DNA of 64,000 nucleotides. Source: Pogostemon cablin (Eukaryota > Streptophyta > Magnoliopsida > Lamiales > Lamiaceae). Under the pieces are notes generated by a model that did not search any database, was not told the DNA's origin, and saw only the letters and a program-made list of their open reading frames with translations. Each line of letters opens with the position of its first letter. Position 1 is the stretch's first letter. The DNA is taken from contig CM042962.1 in NCBI GenBank assembly GCA_023678885.1, positions 22,396,336 to 22,460,335 on the forward strand. The letters are read 5' to 3'. This document shows, in pieces, positions 36,701 through 46,305 of the stretch. The translations under genes were made by a program, and so were the position numbers.

Positions 36701-37940
36701 CCCCCCACCTTTTTTTTAAATATTTTCGCGCTTACTAAGCCTTAGTTAAATGAATGTGGAGGGTAACTTTTTGTAAATTAAGAGTTTGATTGATTATTTA
36801 TCGGTATTTTTTTTATATTTATTTGAAATAGTACATTAATTACCTTCTTAAATGTTTTTAAAGGTAGTTTCCTAAAAATTATTTTGTTATGAAACATTGT
36901 GTCATTATCTCAAAATGTCAATTTGTAGTATTGTATTACACCGTTTGATCGTGGTGAGACTATTTTTTTAAATTATTTATTATTTTTTATTAAAAATATC
37001 ATCATTTTATTTATAATATAAATTATTTATGAAATAATTTACTATACTACTATTATATTTAAAATAAAATGATAATAGTTAGAATACATATAATAATGTA
37101 TAAAAAATAATTAAATTAAAATTCCATATATAATAACCAAATTAGTTAAAATAATAGCAATTAAATTATTTTGAGTTAATTAAAATAAAATACATGACCT
37201 TTACTCATTTTTCTAATTTAATCACGAACTATTTTTAATAAAAGAAATTTATAACCTTAATTCATTTTCTCAATTTAATCACAAACTATCTTTTTAATAA
37301 AAAAAAGATGCATGACCTCCTCATTTTTTTTTAAATTTATTCACAAATTTTTCTTTTATTAATTAAATACACGACCTTAATGTATTTTCTTAATTTAATC
37401 ATAATTTCTTTTATTCAATTAAATATTTATATTTTTTATCCTTTACAATTTAATCACAATGTCGTAATGTTTATAAATAAAAATCAATACACATTAAATA
37501 TATTAAAAATTTAAAACATAATAATGTTTAAATTACAATATATAAATTATAGTATATAAAATATGAAAGTTTTATAAATGCGTAAATAAATCACCCTATT
37601 TAATTTGTCCAATTTTTTTTGTTTTTTATTTATTTTTAATATTTCATATTAAAATTTTGTCAATCACACCATTTCATAACTTAAATTATTTATTTAATTT
37701 AAAAGGGTGTCTTGTGTGAATTTCATAATTCACAGTATTATTTTTATTTGAGAAAAGTATTAGTTAATCTGGAAATTTCATATACTAAAAAGTAATCGAT
37801 AAATAAGGATATGTAATAATTTGAAGAGTGATTCTTTTATATTCAAAAGAGTAATAACTAATTTCTCTAAGAGTAATTTTCTATAAATAGTTATATGGTG
37901 ATTAATATCATCTTAAAACTTTTTATTAACAATGAAAAAT
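33730..37940. other. AT-rich spacer, no supported gene
   Basis: About 4.2 kb with no convincing coding segment. The minus strand near 36,480-36,700 resembles a 5' untranslated or promoter-proximal region (GC-richer, AAACCCTAT-like on the minus strand) and short GC-richer patches occur near 35,060-35,160. I could not connect these to a protein. The part from 36,950 to 37,700 is almost pure A/T. Confidence 0.35.
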
Positions 37941-37945
37941 TAATA

Positions 37946-38147
37946 CTCCCTCCATCCCAGATAAATGTTCTCATTTTCTTTTTGTACGTAAATTAAGTAG
38001 TATTATTATTTTATGTATAGTGGGTAGTTGTATTAGTAGTAAGTGGTGAGTTATATATGGGCTCTTATACTAAAAGGGAAAAATGAGGACCTATGAGTGA
38101 GACGCCCAATATAGTAAAATGAAGACCTTTCGATGGGACGAAGGGAA
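37946..38147. mobile_element. Stowaway-like MITE B
   Basis: Left end CTCCCTCCATCCCAGATAAA; right end (reverse complement) TTCCCTTCGTCCCATCGAAA; TA on both sides. 202 bp. Confidence 0.75.
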
Positions 38148-38167
38148 TAATTAGCAAATAAAAAGTA

Positions 38168-38433
38168 CTCCCTCCGTCCCACCACAAGGGTGGCGAAACT
38201 TTTTTGCACGTACATTAAAGGATATAATATTTAATGAATAATTGAGGGTAGTTGAGGTGAGAGAAATAATATTTTAATTTATAGTGGGTAGATGTATTAG
38301 TATGGTGTGTAGGTCCCATGGAGTTATATTAATGGTTTTGTGTGGGTCCCATTTACTAAAATAAAAAATGCACATCTTGTGTTGGGACGGACGAAAATGA
38401 TAAAATGCATTCCTTGTTGTGGGACGGAGGGAG
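38168..38433. mobile_element. Stowaway-like MITE C
   Basis: Near-perfect ends: CTCCCTCCGTCCCACCACAA and (reverse complement) CTCCCTCCGTCCCACAACAA, flanked by TA. 266 bp. Best preserved MITE here. Confidence 0.9.
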
Positions 38434-38461
38434 TACTATGTCTTTATACATTGAGTATGTA

Positions 38462-38651
38462 GTCCCTCCGTCCCGTGTTAAGGTTTACTTTTTCTATTTA
38501 GGTTAGTCCCAAGTTAAAGTTTATGTTTCTTTTTTAGTCAAAATAGGCCCACACAAAATAATTTATTTCATGTAGGGCCCACACACAATACTAATACAAT
38601 TACCCACTACACATTAAATATTATTTATCTCACCTCACTATACATTAAAAT
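38462..38651. mobile_element. Stowaway-like MITE D, left part (split by the chromovirus)
   Basis: Starts GTCCCTCCGTCCCGTGTTAA after TA and carries the family sequence shared with MITE E. It stops at the LTR of the gypsy element; its continuation is at 48,726-48,786. The last five bases (AAAAT) are the gypsy target site. Confidence 0.8.
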
Positions 38652-38660
38652 TATAATATC

Positions 38661-38960
38661 TTAGCCCAACTATATTTTTGTTAGAAAGCCCAAAACCTAA
38701 TTATTTATTTTTATGGCCCAAAAGGCCAGCCCTATCTTAGCTCAACTAGATTTTTGTTAGAAAGCCCAAAACCTAATTATTTATTTTTATGGCCCAAAAG
38801 GCCAGCCCTATCTTAGCTCAACTAGATTTTTGTTAGAAAGCCCAAAACCTAATTATTTATTTTTATGGCCCAAAAGGTCAGCCCAATTAAGCCCAATTAG
38901 AATTTTTTTAGAAAGCCCAAACTTATTTATTTATTTATTTTGTGGCCCAAAGTTTCAGCC
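38661..38960 (+). repeat. 76-bp tandem repeats in the LTR U3 region
   Basis: Three near-identical 76-base units start at 38,661, 38,737 and 38,813 (each TTAGC.CAACTA.ATTTTTG, ...GGCCCAAAAGG). A diverged fourth runs to about 38,960. The same array is in the 3' LTR from 46,282. Their position upstream of the TATA-like site suits enhancer repeats. Confidence 0.9.
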
Positions 38961-40030
38961 CACTTAAATGGCCTGATATATAATTAGTAAGACTAAAGTT
39001 AAAAAAAAAAAAGAGAGAGAAGAACGGGAGAAGAAAAGCAAAAGAGGGGAAAGAAGAGAGGAAGAGGAGAAACCCTTGTTGACCAAATTCTCCCTTACAA
39101 CCCTCATCCTAGGTGGTTTTTAAGTTGTTTTGAGGTAAGTGGTGTGTGAATTAAGCTTCCTTCTTCCATAATTTTGTAATTTTGTGGGGTTTTTCTTTTT
39201 GGTATGTGGGAAATTTGTAGACTGTTCGAACTGATTTCGAGATAGCTATTGTCCTCGAAACTTTGCAAACTTAATTTTTGTACGTAGCTGAACTCGTTAG
39301 CTTTCCGTAGCCACTTGAAACACCTCAATCCGAATATTCTACAATTAGTTATGATTTTTCTCGTAAACTGCCGCTAGCAAGAAAATTTCAGAATTTTTAT
39401 GTCGAATTCAAACTTATTTTCTATCGTTTCGTCTAGTTAATGTATTGAAACGGGTTATGTGGGATTGGGAACTGATGTTAAGGAGTTACATACTATTTTT
39501 TTAATTTAATATCGACTCGTTCGAAATCGATTAGGATTTGTTTTTAGCAATGAAAGGGATGTTACCACTAATAGTTAGTTATATTTAATTTGTCTTTAAT
39601 TGCTCATCTCCTTTCTAGGTAAAGAACCATCGACGAAGAGCAAGGAACCGACTTCAGATTCCGGAGAGAGTTAATCACTTCCTTGTGAGTTGATAATTCG
39701 GGAACGCCTTCTCTTGTGGGAAGTGTGGACCCTCGATAAATGTGCATTTATTTTAGTTTTAGTTAATTGATAAGAAAATTATTTGGTATTGTGTTATGTG
39801 GTAAAGAGCCTAGTTGGCTCGATTTCTCTGGTTAGAGTCCTGTTAGCCATTTTATGAGTATTATTGATTTTAACTTATGTTGAAGAGTCTTGCCGGCTCG
39901 GTATCTGATAACATTTATTGTGAATTATTTGAGAATTGATTTCTGGTTATTCTTGTGTGCTTTTAAGACTCTAACTTGAGTCGTTATTCATCTTATGATG
40001 CACATGCATATGTATGCCTGGTACCAAGGT

Positions 40031-40165
40031 TAAGCAGCCCGAATTGGTCACGGTTCGGGTGAGTTGGAGCGACATTGATTAAGTAGCCCGAATTGTCGCG
40101 GTTCGGGTGAGTTAGAGTGACAACCAAGTTGCCCGGGATTGGCAAACCCGCGTGAGTTAGATCTA
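40031..40165 (+). repeat. About 49-bp LTR repeats with CCCGAA/TTCGGG arms
   Basis: Two clear units (TAAGCAGCCCGAATTG..., TAAGTAGCCCGAATTG...) and a partial third, each containing inverted arms CCCGAA and TTCGGG that could form a hairpin in the RNA leader. In the 3' LTR the first right arm is changed by one base (47,677). Confidence 0.75.
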
Positions 40166-41106
40166 ACGGGGCACCTGTCCATTTGCCAAATACTGATACT
40201 CTGGAGGGTGATCGTTAGATGGATTAGTCTATTATAGGCTCAGTCAACGTCACCGGTGTGGGACATGCATGTCATATATGTTTATATGTTTGATCATTTC
40301 AAGTATTCAGTCGATATTGAATTGTGAACTTTAGCACTTGGCGTTGAGAAAGAATATTAATGTGCATTTTATCTAGAGTAACGGTGACGGGCTTGGACTG
40401 TCTCTCGACGGAGAGCTCAGTTCGAGGAGGATATTGACTACCCACGCGTCTTTTTTGTGATAACATGTTGTTTGAACAAATTGTGTTATTCGTAAATGTG
40501 CACTAAGGTTTTTATTTTCATTAATATGTACACTGAGTGAGAAATAGTTATTGTGAGACGAAATGTGGGATTTTATGTTATGAACCGCGAGTGGAATACA
40601 TGCTTCGTATAAGGGTCGGGGTGACCGGCTTATCACCTCACTGAGCTAGTGGTTTTGCTCACCCCCATCATTCTTTCCTTTTCAGGCTGTTGATATCGTT
40701 TTGGTTGGAGGTTTGCCTATCGTTTGCTCGTCATCCAATCCGTGTTTTGGGTACTTCCTCTTTTATGTAAATTGACGGATTCATTGGCGAGATTGTATAG
40801 TTTATATTTGGTGACCCCCTTGATGTTCTTTTTGTACCTTCGCGATGTTATATCGTTCATGTATATTTTCTTTAAACTAAGTTACACCGTTGTATTTTGT
40901 ACCTTTGTAAATCCTTGTTGATACTTTATGAGATGATGTCCTCGGGTTGTACCCGTTGTTATCAGTTGTTCAGTTCTACAGGTACTTGATAGCAAGCCTT
41001 ACGTTTTCTATAAACTTTGTGGAGTGGAGTGCACCCATTCTGCAAAATTTATGGTTAACGTGGCGGTTGTCGCGTTCTGTCTGGGGTCGGGGCGTGACAA
41101 CTTTCT

Positions 41107-41120
41107 TGGTATCAGAGCCT
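41107..41120 (+). other. Primer binding site (initiator Met tRNA)
   Basis: TGGTATCAGAGCCT starts eight bases after the LTR end and matches the complement of the plant initiator methionine tRNA 3' end over at least 13 bases. Confidence 0.9.
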
Positions 41121-41247
41121 GGTTTTATGATTCTCATTCTTTTTGTGTCAAGCCAATGAGTCCAACTTTGTTTCTATGTCATCCTAAGGTATCGTATTGC
41201 CTTGACGTTGACCTTGCATTTTCTTTCCTTTCTTCCTTTCAGTCATT

Positions 41248-42703
41248 ATGGCACCTCCAGTTCGTCGTCGAGGTCGAGGTCGAGGTCGAGGTCGAGGACA
41301 CGCTCCTCGTGATCCTCCGAGTCCTCTACTCTCTTCTGTTCCTCGTGGACCTCGAGGACATGTTTCTTCTGATCATGTCATTCCTCCGACGGTTATGGAC
41401 CCTATCAATTCTGATCATAGGGTGCCAGTTTTCCCAGGTAGAGCAACCACGGGCCCAGTTGCGGGTTGAGCACATGATGACACCCGAGCAGTACCAATTG
41501 TATTATGATCACATTCAAATACATGGTGTTCCACCACCTACAACGGCTCATACAACTACGACTGTCACTGAAGAGGTTCTTCGTGCTAATGAATCGATTC
41601 GACCTACATCTAATGTACCAGTTTTTACTCCAGAAATGGCTTTAGGAGGTTCTGCTTCTCGAGGTGCACTTTTTATACCTGATTTGGTGAAAGCAGTTGA
41701 AAACATGGGGACTTCGAAATTTGACGGTGCAAGAGATGCTTCTAAAGCGGGGGCATGGTTAAAGGAGATTACAGAGACCTTTGACACCTTGATGATTGAA
41801 GAATGTTATCGTGTGGTCATTGCAACCAAACTGTTAGGCCCAGATGCACGACGATGGTGGCAGAATCTAAAAGAGACATCTTCGGTTACTATTACGTGGG
41901 CTATCTTTGTGGAACGATTCAAAGATCGATACTTCTCTCAGTACATCAAGGATCAAAAGAGAAAGGAGTTCTTCAACCTATTTCAAGGCATTATGTCAGT
42001 CGTGGAGTACGAAAGCAAATTTCTGGAATTGCGAGAATTCGCTCCTGAGTCATATACGACGAGAGACTTATGCAAGAGATTTGAAGATGGTCTTAATTTA
42101 AATATTCGAGATCGCATCAAGTCTGGAGACAAGTACGAGAGTCTTGACGATCTCGTAGAAGAAGCACTGAGGGTAGAAGGTTTAGTTCAGGCGAGACATA
42201 AGCTTGCAGAACGATCTCAAAAGAAAAGGCAAGGGAGCGCATTTCCAGGAAATGCATCGAAGGTGTATAGGGGTGTGGGATCTTCGCGTGGCGCACCAAG
42301 TTCGGTATCTATTAGTTTTCCTCAATCTCGGGAGCAGTTTGGTAGAGGCGGGAGCAATGTCTCGGGATCGGTTGGTGAAAATCGCAAGTGCCAGAATTGC
42401 CTAAAATATCATGACGGCCCCTGTAAGGCTCCTCAAGTATGTTTTCAGTGTCGACAGCCGGGGCATATGCGAAGTTCTTGTCCTCAGCTTATGGGAACGA
42501 GCAGTCAGGGTTCTGGTCAGCTTCGTGGTAAACTAACATATTCTACACCCAGAGATACTCGATCTGCAGTTACCAGAGTGCCCGATGCCTCAAGCGGCCC
42601 TAGTACTCAATCACCTATGCAAGGAAGGAAGCAAACTAGAGTATTTCATATTTCCCAGGAAGAGGCTCGCTCAGATCCGAAGGTTGTGACAGGTAATTTA
42701 TAA
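41248..42703 (+). pseudogene. Chromovirus gag (capsid/nucleocapsid), frameshifted
   Basis: The start at 41,248 (MAPPVRRRGRGRGRG) follows the leader and opens an Arg/Gly-rich N terminus, as in plant chromovirus gag. That frame stops at 41,469, while the rest of gag (from about 41,435) continues one base over. A one-base insertion or two-base deletion near 41,400-41,450 is the simplest cause. The second frame has the retrotransposon gag capsid region (AWLKEITETFDTLM, LLGPDARRWWQNL, FKDRYFSQYI, EYESKFLELREFAPE) at about 41,740-42,120. A CCHC zinc knuckle (CFQCRQPGHMRSSC) lies near 42,439-42,480. It ends at TAA 42,701, ten bases after a splice-donor-like AG|GTAATT. The frame that is open further upstream, into the LTR, is not the real start. 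Confidence 0.85.
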
Positions 42704-42832
42704 TCTGAGTATTTTCACATGCTAAATCTAACCCCGCCTTGTTATGCCACTTGATTACGAATAAAACATTCGTAAGAAATTCTATCTTTTCGAATTTTTA
42801 AATCACAATCTCACCTAATATTGCTTCTTTAG
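42693..42832 (+). other. Candidate 140-bp intron between gag and pol
   Basis: Borders are ACAG|GTAATTTA and TGCTTCTTTAG|GCCATG, with an AT-rich body, a pyrimidine-rich 3' end and a CTAAT branch-like motif about 20 bases before the acceptor. The gag frame ends three codons into it. Removing exactly 140 bases (2 modulo 3) joins the gag frame to the different protease frame, with a split Gly codon. The join gives the VVTG start that relatives have before the protease. Splicing is inferred, not shown. Confidence 0.65.
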
Positions 42833-45800
42833 GCCATGTGTTTGTGGGAGACCATCAGGTCTACGCTTTATTTGACCCAGGTTCTGATAGGTCTTATATC
42901 CGGGATGATCTTACTGCGATCTTAGATTATCCTATCTCTCATTTGTCACCTGAAATCATCGTTCATACCCCTCTTGGAGAGCGTCTAATTCGTGATTCGG
43001 TATTCCTTGGTTGTCCATTGAAGATCAAAGATGTCATTTTAGAGGCTGAATTGATACCATTGCCTTTGATTGATCTTGATGTTATTCTTGGCATGGATTG
43101 GCTTTCTTCTCATCATGCAATTCTCGATTGCCACGAGAAGCTTGTTATTTTTCGTAGACCAGGATTCTCATAACTTGTTTTTGAAGGTAAACTTCAAACG
43201 AGATCCCTCTCTTTTATTTCAATGTTGACTGTGCATAAATTAATGCGTAAGGGTTGTGAGGCATTCTTGGCATTTGTCATCGATACTTCTCTTCCTGAAA
43301 CTAAACTAGATGACATCCCAATCGTGAATGAATTTCCTGATGTCTTTCCCGAAGACTTACCAGGACAACCTCCGAATCGAGAGATTGATTTTTCCATTGA
43401 CGTACTTCCTGGAATCATACCTATATCGATTACTCCATATCGAATGTCGCCTGCTGAGCTCAAGGAACTCCAGACACAACATGGGGAATTATTAGAGAAG
43501 GGGTTCATACGACCTAGCACATCTCCATGGGGTGCTCCAGTTCTTTTTGTCAAGAAGAAAGATGGATCACTTCGCCTATGTGTTGACTACCGTCAATTGA
43601 ACAAGGTGACAATTAAGAACAAATATCCTCTTCCAAGAATCGATGATCTGTTTGATCAATTACAAGGAGCAACTGTGTTCTCAAAAATTGATTTGCGATC
43701 CGGTTATCACCAACTCAAGATTAGGGAATCTGATATCCCTAAGTCTGCTTTTCGAACCAGATACGGTCATTTTGAATTTTGTGTTATGCCTTTTGGACTT
43801 ACAAATGCTCCTGCAGCTTTTATGGATCTTATGAATCGGGTCTTTCGGCCGTGCTTAGATAAGTTTGTCATCATCTTCTTTGATGACATTCTTATTTATT
43901 CTAAATCGGACGACGAGCATTCTCATCATCTAAGAATTGCTCTGAACATTCTAAGAGAAAACCAGCTTTATGCTAAATTCTCGAAGTGTGAATTTTGGCT
44001 TCGCGAGGTAAGCTTTTTGGGTCATCACATTTCTAAAGAAGGAATCTACGTCGATCCAGTGAAGATTCAAGCTATACTAGATTGGGAGCGTCCAAAGAAC
44101 GTGACCGAGATTCGTAGTTTTCTAGGATTAGCTGGATATTATCGACGGTTTGTTAAAGACTTTTCGTTATTGGCTTCATCTTTGACTAAATTGACTCGAA
44201 AAGGGGTAAAATTTGAATGGAATGAAGAATGTGACGAAGCATTTCAAGAATTGAAAAGACGACTCGTTTCAGCTCCTATTCTTGCTTTGCCAGACCCAGC
44301 GATTGGAGAATTTACCATTTATAGCGACGCCTCGAGACAAGGATTAGGATGCGTTCTCATGCAAGAAGGAAAGGTTATTGCCTACGCTTCAAGGCAATTG
44401 AAGAAGAACAAAGAAAATTATCCTACACATGATTTAGAGTTGGCTGCAATCGTCTTTGCATTGAAGATCTGGAGGCACTATCTGTATGGTGCAACTTGTC
44501 GGGTTTTCACTGATCACAAGAGCTTAAAGTATATCACCACCCAAAAGGAGCTCAACCTCAGGCAAAGGCGATGGATAGAGTTGATTAGTGACTATGACTT
44601 AGTCATCGATTATCATCCTGGTAAGGCGAACGTGGTTGCAGATGCTCTGAGTAGAAAGTCTTCTACCTCACTTGCTTCGATTCAATCTTTTTATCTTCCT
44701 ATGTTGGAGCAATTTAAATCTTTACACATTTCGCTCGATTGTGAAAAGTCTAATGATTCTGCCTTAATCGCCAAATTCGAGGTTAGACCTACCTTGTTCG
44801 AGCAAATTCGAGAAAGACAATCACACGATGTTTATTTACAACAGAAGATTGTGAAGCTAAATCAAGGAAAAGAAACCGAATTTCGAATTCGGGATGATGG
44901 ACTTCTTACTTTTAAAAATCGTGTTTGTGTTCCATCAGAACTTGATGTTCGTAGAGCTATTCTTGAGGAAGCCCATTCTTCAGCCTATGCTATGCATCCT
45001 GGTAGTACCAAAATGTACAGAACACTTCGGGAGCATTATTGGTGGCCAGGTATGAAACGGGACATTACTGAATTTGTATCAAAGTGCTTATCATGCCAAC
45101 AGATTAAAGCGGAACACCAAAAACCAGCCGGTATGCTTCAACCACTACCTATTCCTGAGTGGAAATGGGAAAACGTCACAATGGATTTTGTTTCTGGTTT
45201 ACCTCGAACCCAAAAGGGTTTTGACTCAATTTGGGTCATTGTCGATCGTCTGACGAAATCGGCACATTTCCTTCCAGTGCATACTAACGAATCTTTAGAG
45301 AAACTTGCCAAGTTATATGTCGATGAGATCGTGAGATTGCACGGAGTACCAGTGTCAATCATATCTGACCGTGATCCAAGATTCACTTCCCGTTTTTGAC
45401 CTAGTCTGCAGAAAGCGCTAGGTACAAAATTACTATTCAGTACCTCGTTTCATCCACAGACTGATGGACAGTCCGAGAGAACTATACAGACACTAGAAGA
45501 CATGCTACGTGCAGTGGTGTTGAATTTGGGAGGTAGCTGGGATAAGTACGTGACTTTGGTGGAGTTCGCTTATAACAACAGTTATCATTCAAGCATTGGA
45601 ATGCCCCCGTACGAAGCTCTGTATGGCCGAAAGTGTCGAACACCACTCTTTTGGGATGAGGTTGGCGAGAGACAAATCGAACAAGTAGAGCTTATCGAAG
45701 ATGCGAAGGCAAAAATACAACTTATTCGAGACAGACTTAAGGCAGCGCAAGATCGACAGAAAAGCTACGCAGATAATAGGAGGCGCGATTTGGAGTTTAA

Positions 45801-46305
45801 TGAAGGAGACAAAGTTTTTCTGAAAATTTCTCCATGGAAGGGCGTGTTGCGATTCCGCCGTCGAGGAAAGTTGAGTCCAAGGTATATTGGCCCGTTTACG
45901 ATCGTGCAAAGGATTGGTCGTGTCGCGTATCGACTTGAGCTACCATCGGAATTGTCGAAGATTCACGATGTCTTCCATGTCTCTATGCTTAGAAAATATG
46001 AACCAGATCCTTCGCACGTGCTCAAAGATCCCCCAGTTGTATTAAAGGAAAATCTATCGTACGAAGTACAACCTGTTCAAATTGTAGATCGCCGAGAGAA
46101 AATGCTTCGTAACAAATCCATTCCTATGGTGAGAATTCTATGGAGAAGTGATCAAATTGAAGAAGAAACATGGGAACCAGAGTCAGTCATGCGTCAACAC
46201 CATCCAAATCTCTTTTCATCTCTAGGTACGTTTATGTTTCGAGGACGAAACTTTTTAGAGGAGGGGATACTTTATAATATCTTAGCCCAACTATATTTTT
46301 GTTAG
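42833..46305 (+). pseudogene. Chromovirus pol: protease, RT, RNase H, integrase; two nonsense codons
   Basis: Protease: ALFDPGSDRSYI (42,862-42,900). TAA at 43,171 interrupts the same frame just after it. RT: GAPVLFVKKKDGSLRLCVDY, SKIDLRSGYHQL, catalytic FFDD at 43,876-43,887 (family usual form has Ile before DD). RNase H: YSDASRQGLGCVLMQ, FTDHKSLKYI, GKANVVADALSRK (to 44,660). Integrase: zinc-finger His/Cys set at about 44,970-45,110 (CLSCQQIKAEH), catalytic Asp in MDFVSGL and SDRDPRF. TGA at 45,397-45,399 falls where relatives have Trp. The same frame then continues to the catalytic Glu (TDGQSE, 45,475). The tail at 46,080-46,225 (MVRILWRSDQIEEETWEPE) is chromodomain-like. The frame ends inside the 3' LTR at 46,305. 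Polyprotein would act in reverse transcription and integration. Confidence 0.9.
46256..46267 (+). other. Polypurine tract
   Basis: AGAGGAGGGGA, five bases before the 3' LTR start, lies within the pol reading frame. It is the usual plus-strand priming site. Confidence 0.8.

Larger units (their letters stand above)
38652..41099 (+). repeat. Chromovirus 5' LTR
   Basis: Begins TATAATATCTTAGCCC and ends GGGGCGTGACA, so the ends are TA...CA instead of TG...CA. Left boundary set by comparison with the 3' copy and by the target duplication. A TATA-like GATATATAATTAG lies near 38,976, followed by a purine-rich leader. Splice-like signals occur in the leader: GAG|GTAAGT at 39,135 and TTTCTAG at 39,618. 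Confidence 0.9.

Noticed and set aside
40373..40636. 87-codon minus-strand frame, repeated at 47,994-48,257
   Set aside because: Identical twice only because both lie in the LTRs; no domain and antisense to the leader.
41107..41120. Possible tRNA gene
   Set aside because: It is a primer binding site only; there is no cloverleaf or A/B box. No tRNA or rRNA gene was recognised anywhere in the window.
41024..41247. Open frame upstream of gag, into the 5' LTR
   Set aside because: It is in the second gag frame but covers LTR and primer binding site. The Arg/Gly-rich start at 41,248 in the other frame fits the family; the open stretch is chance.
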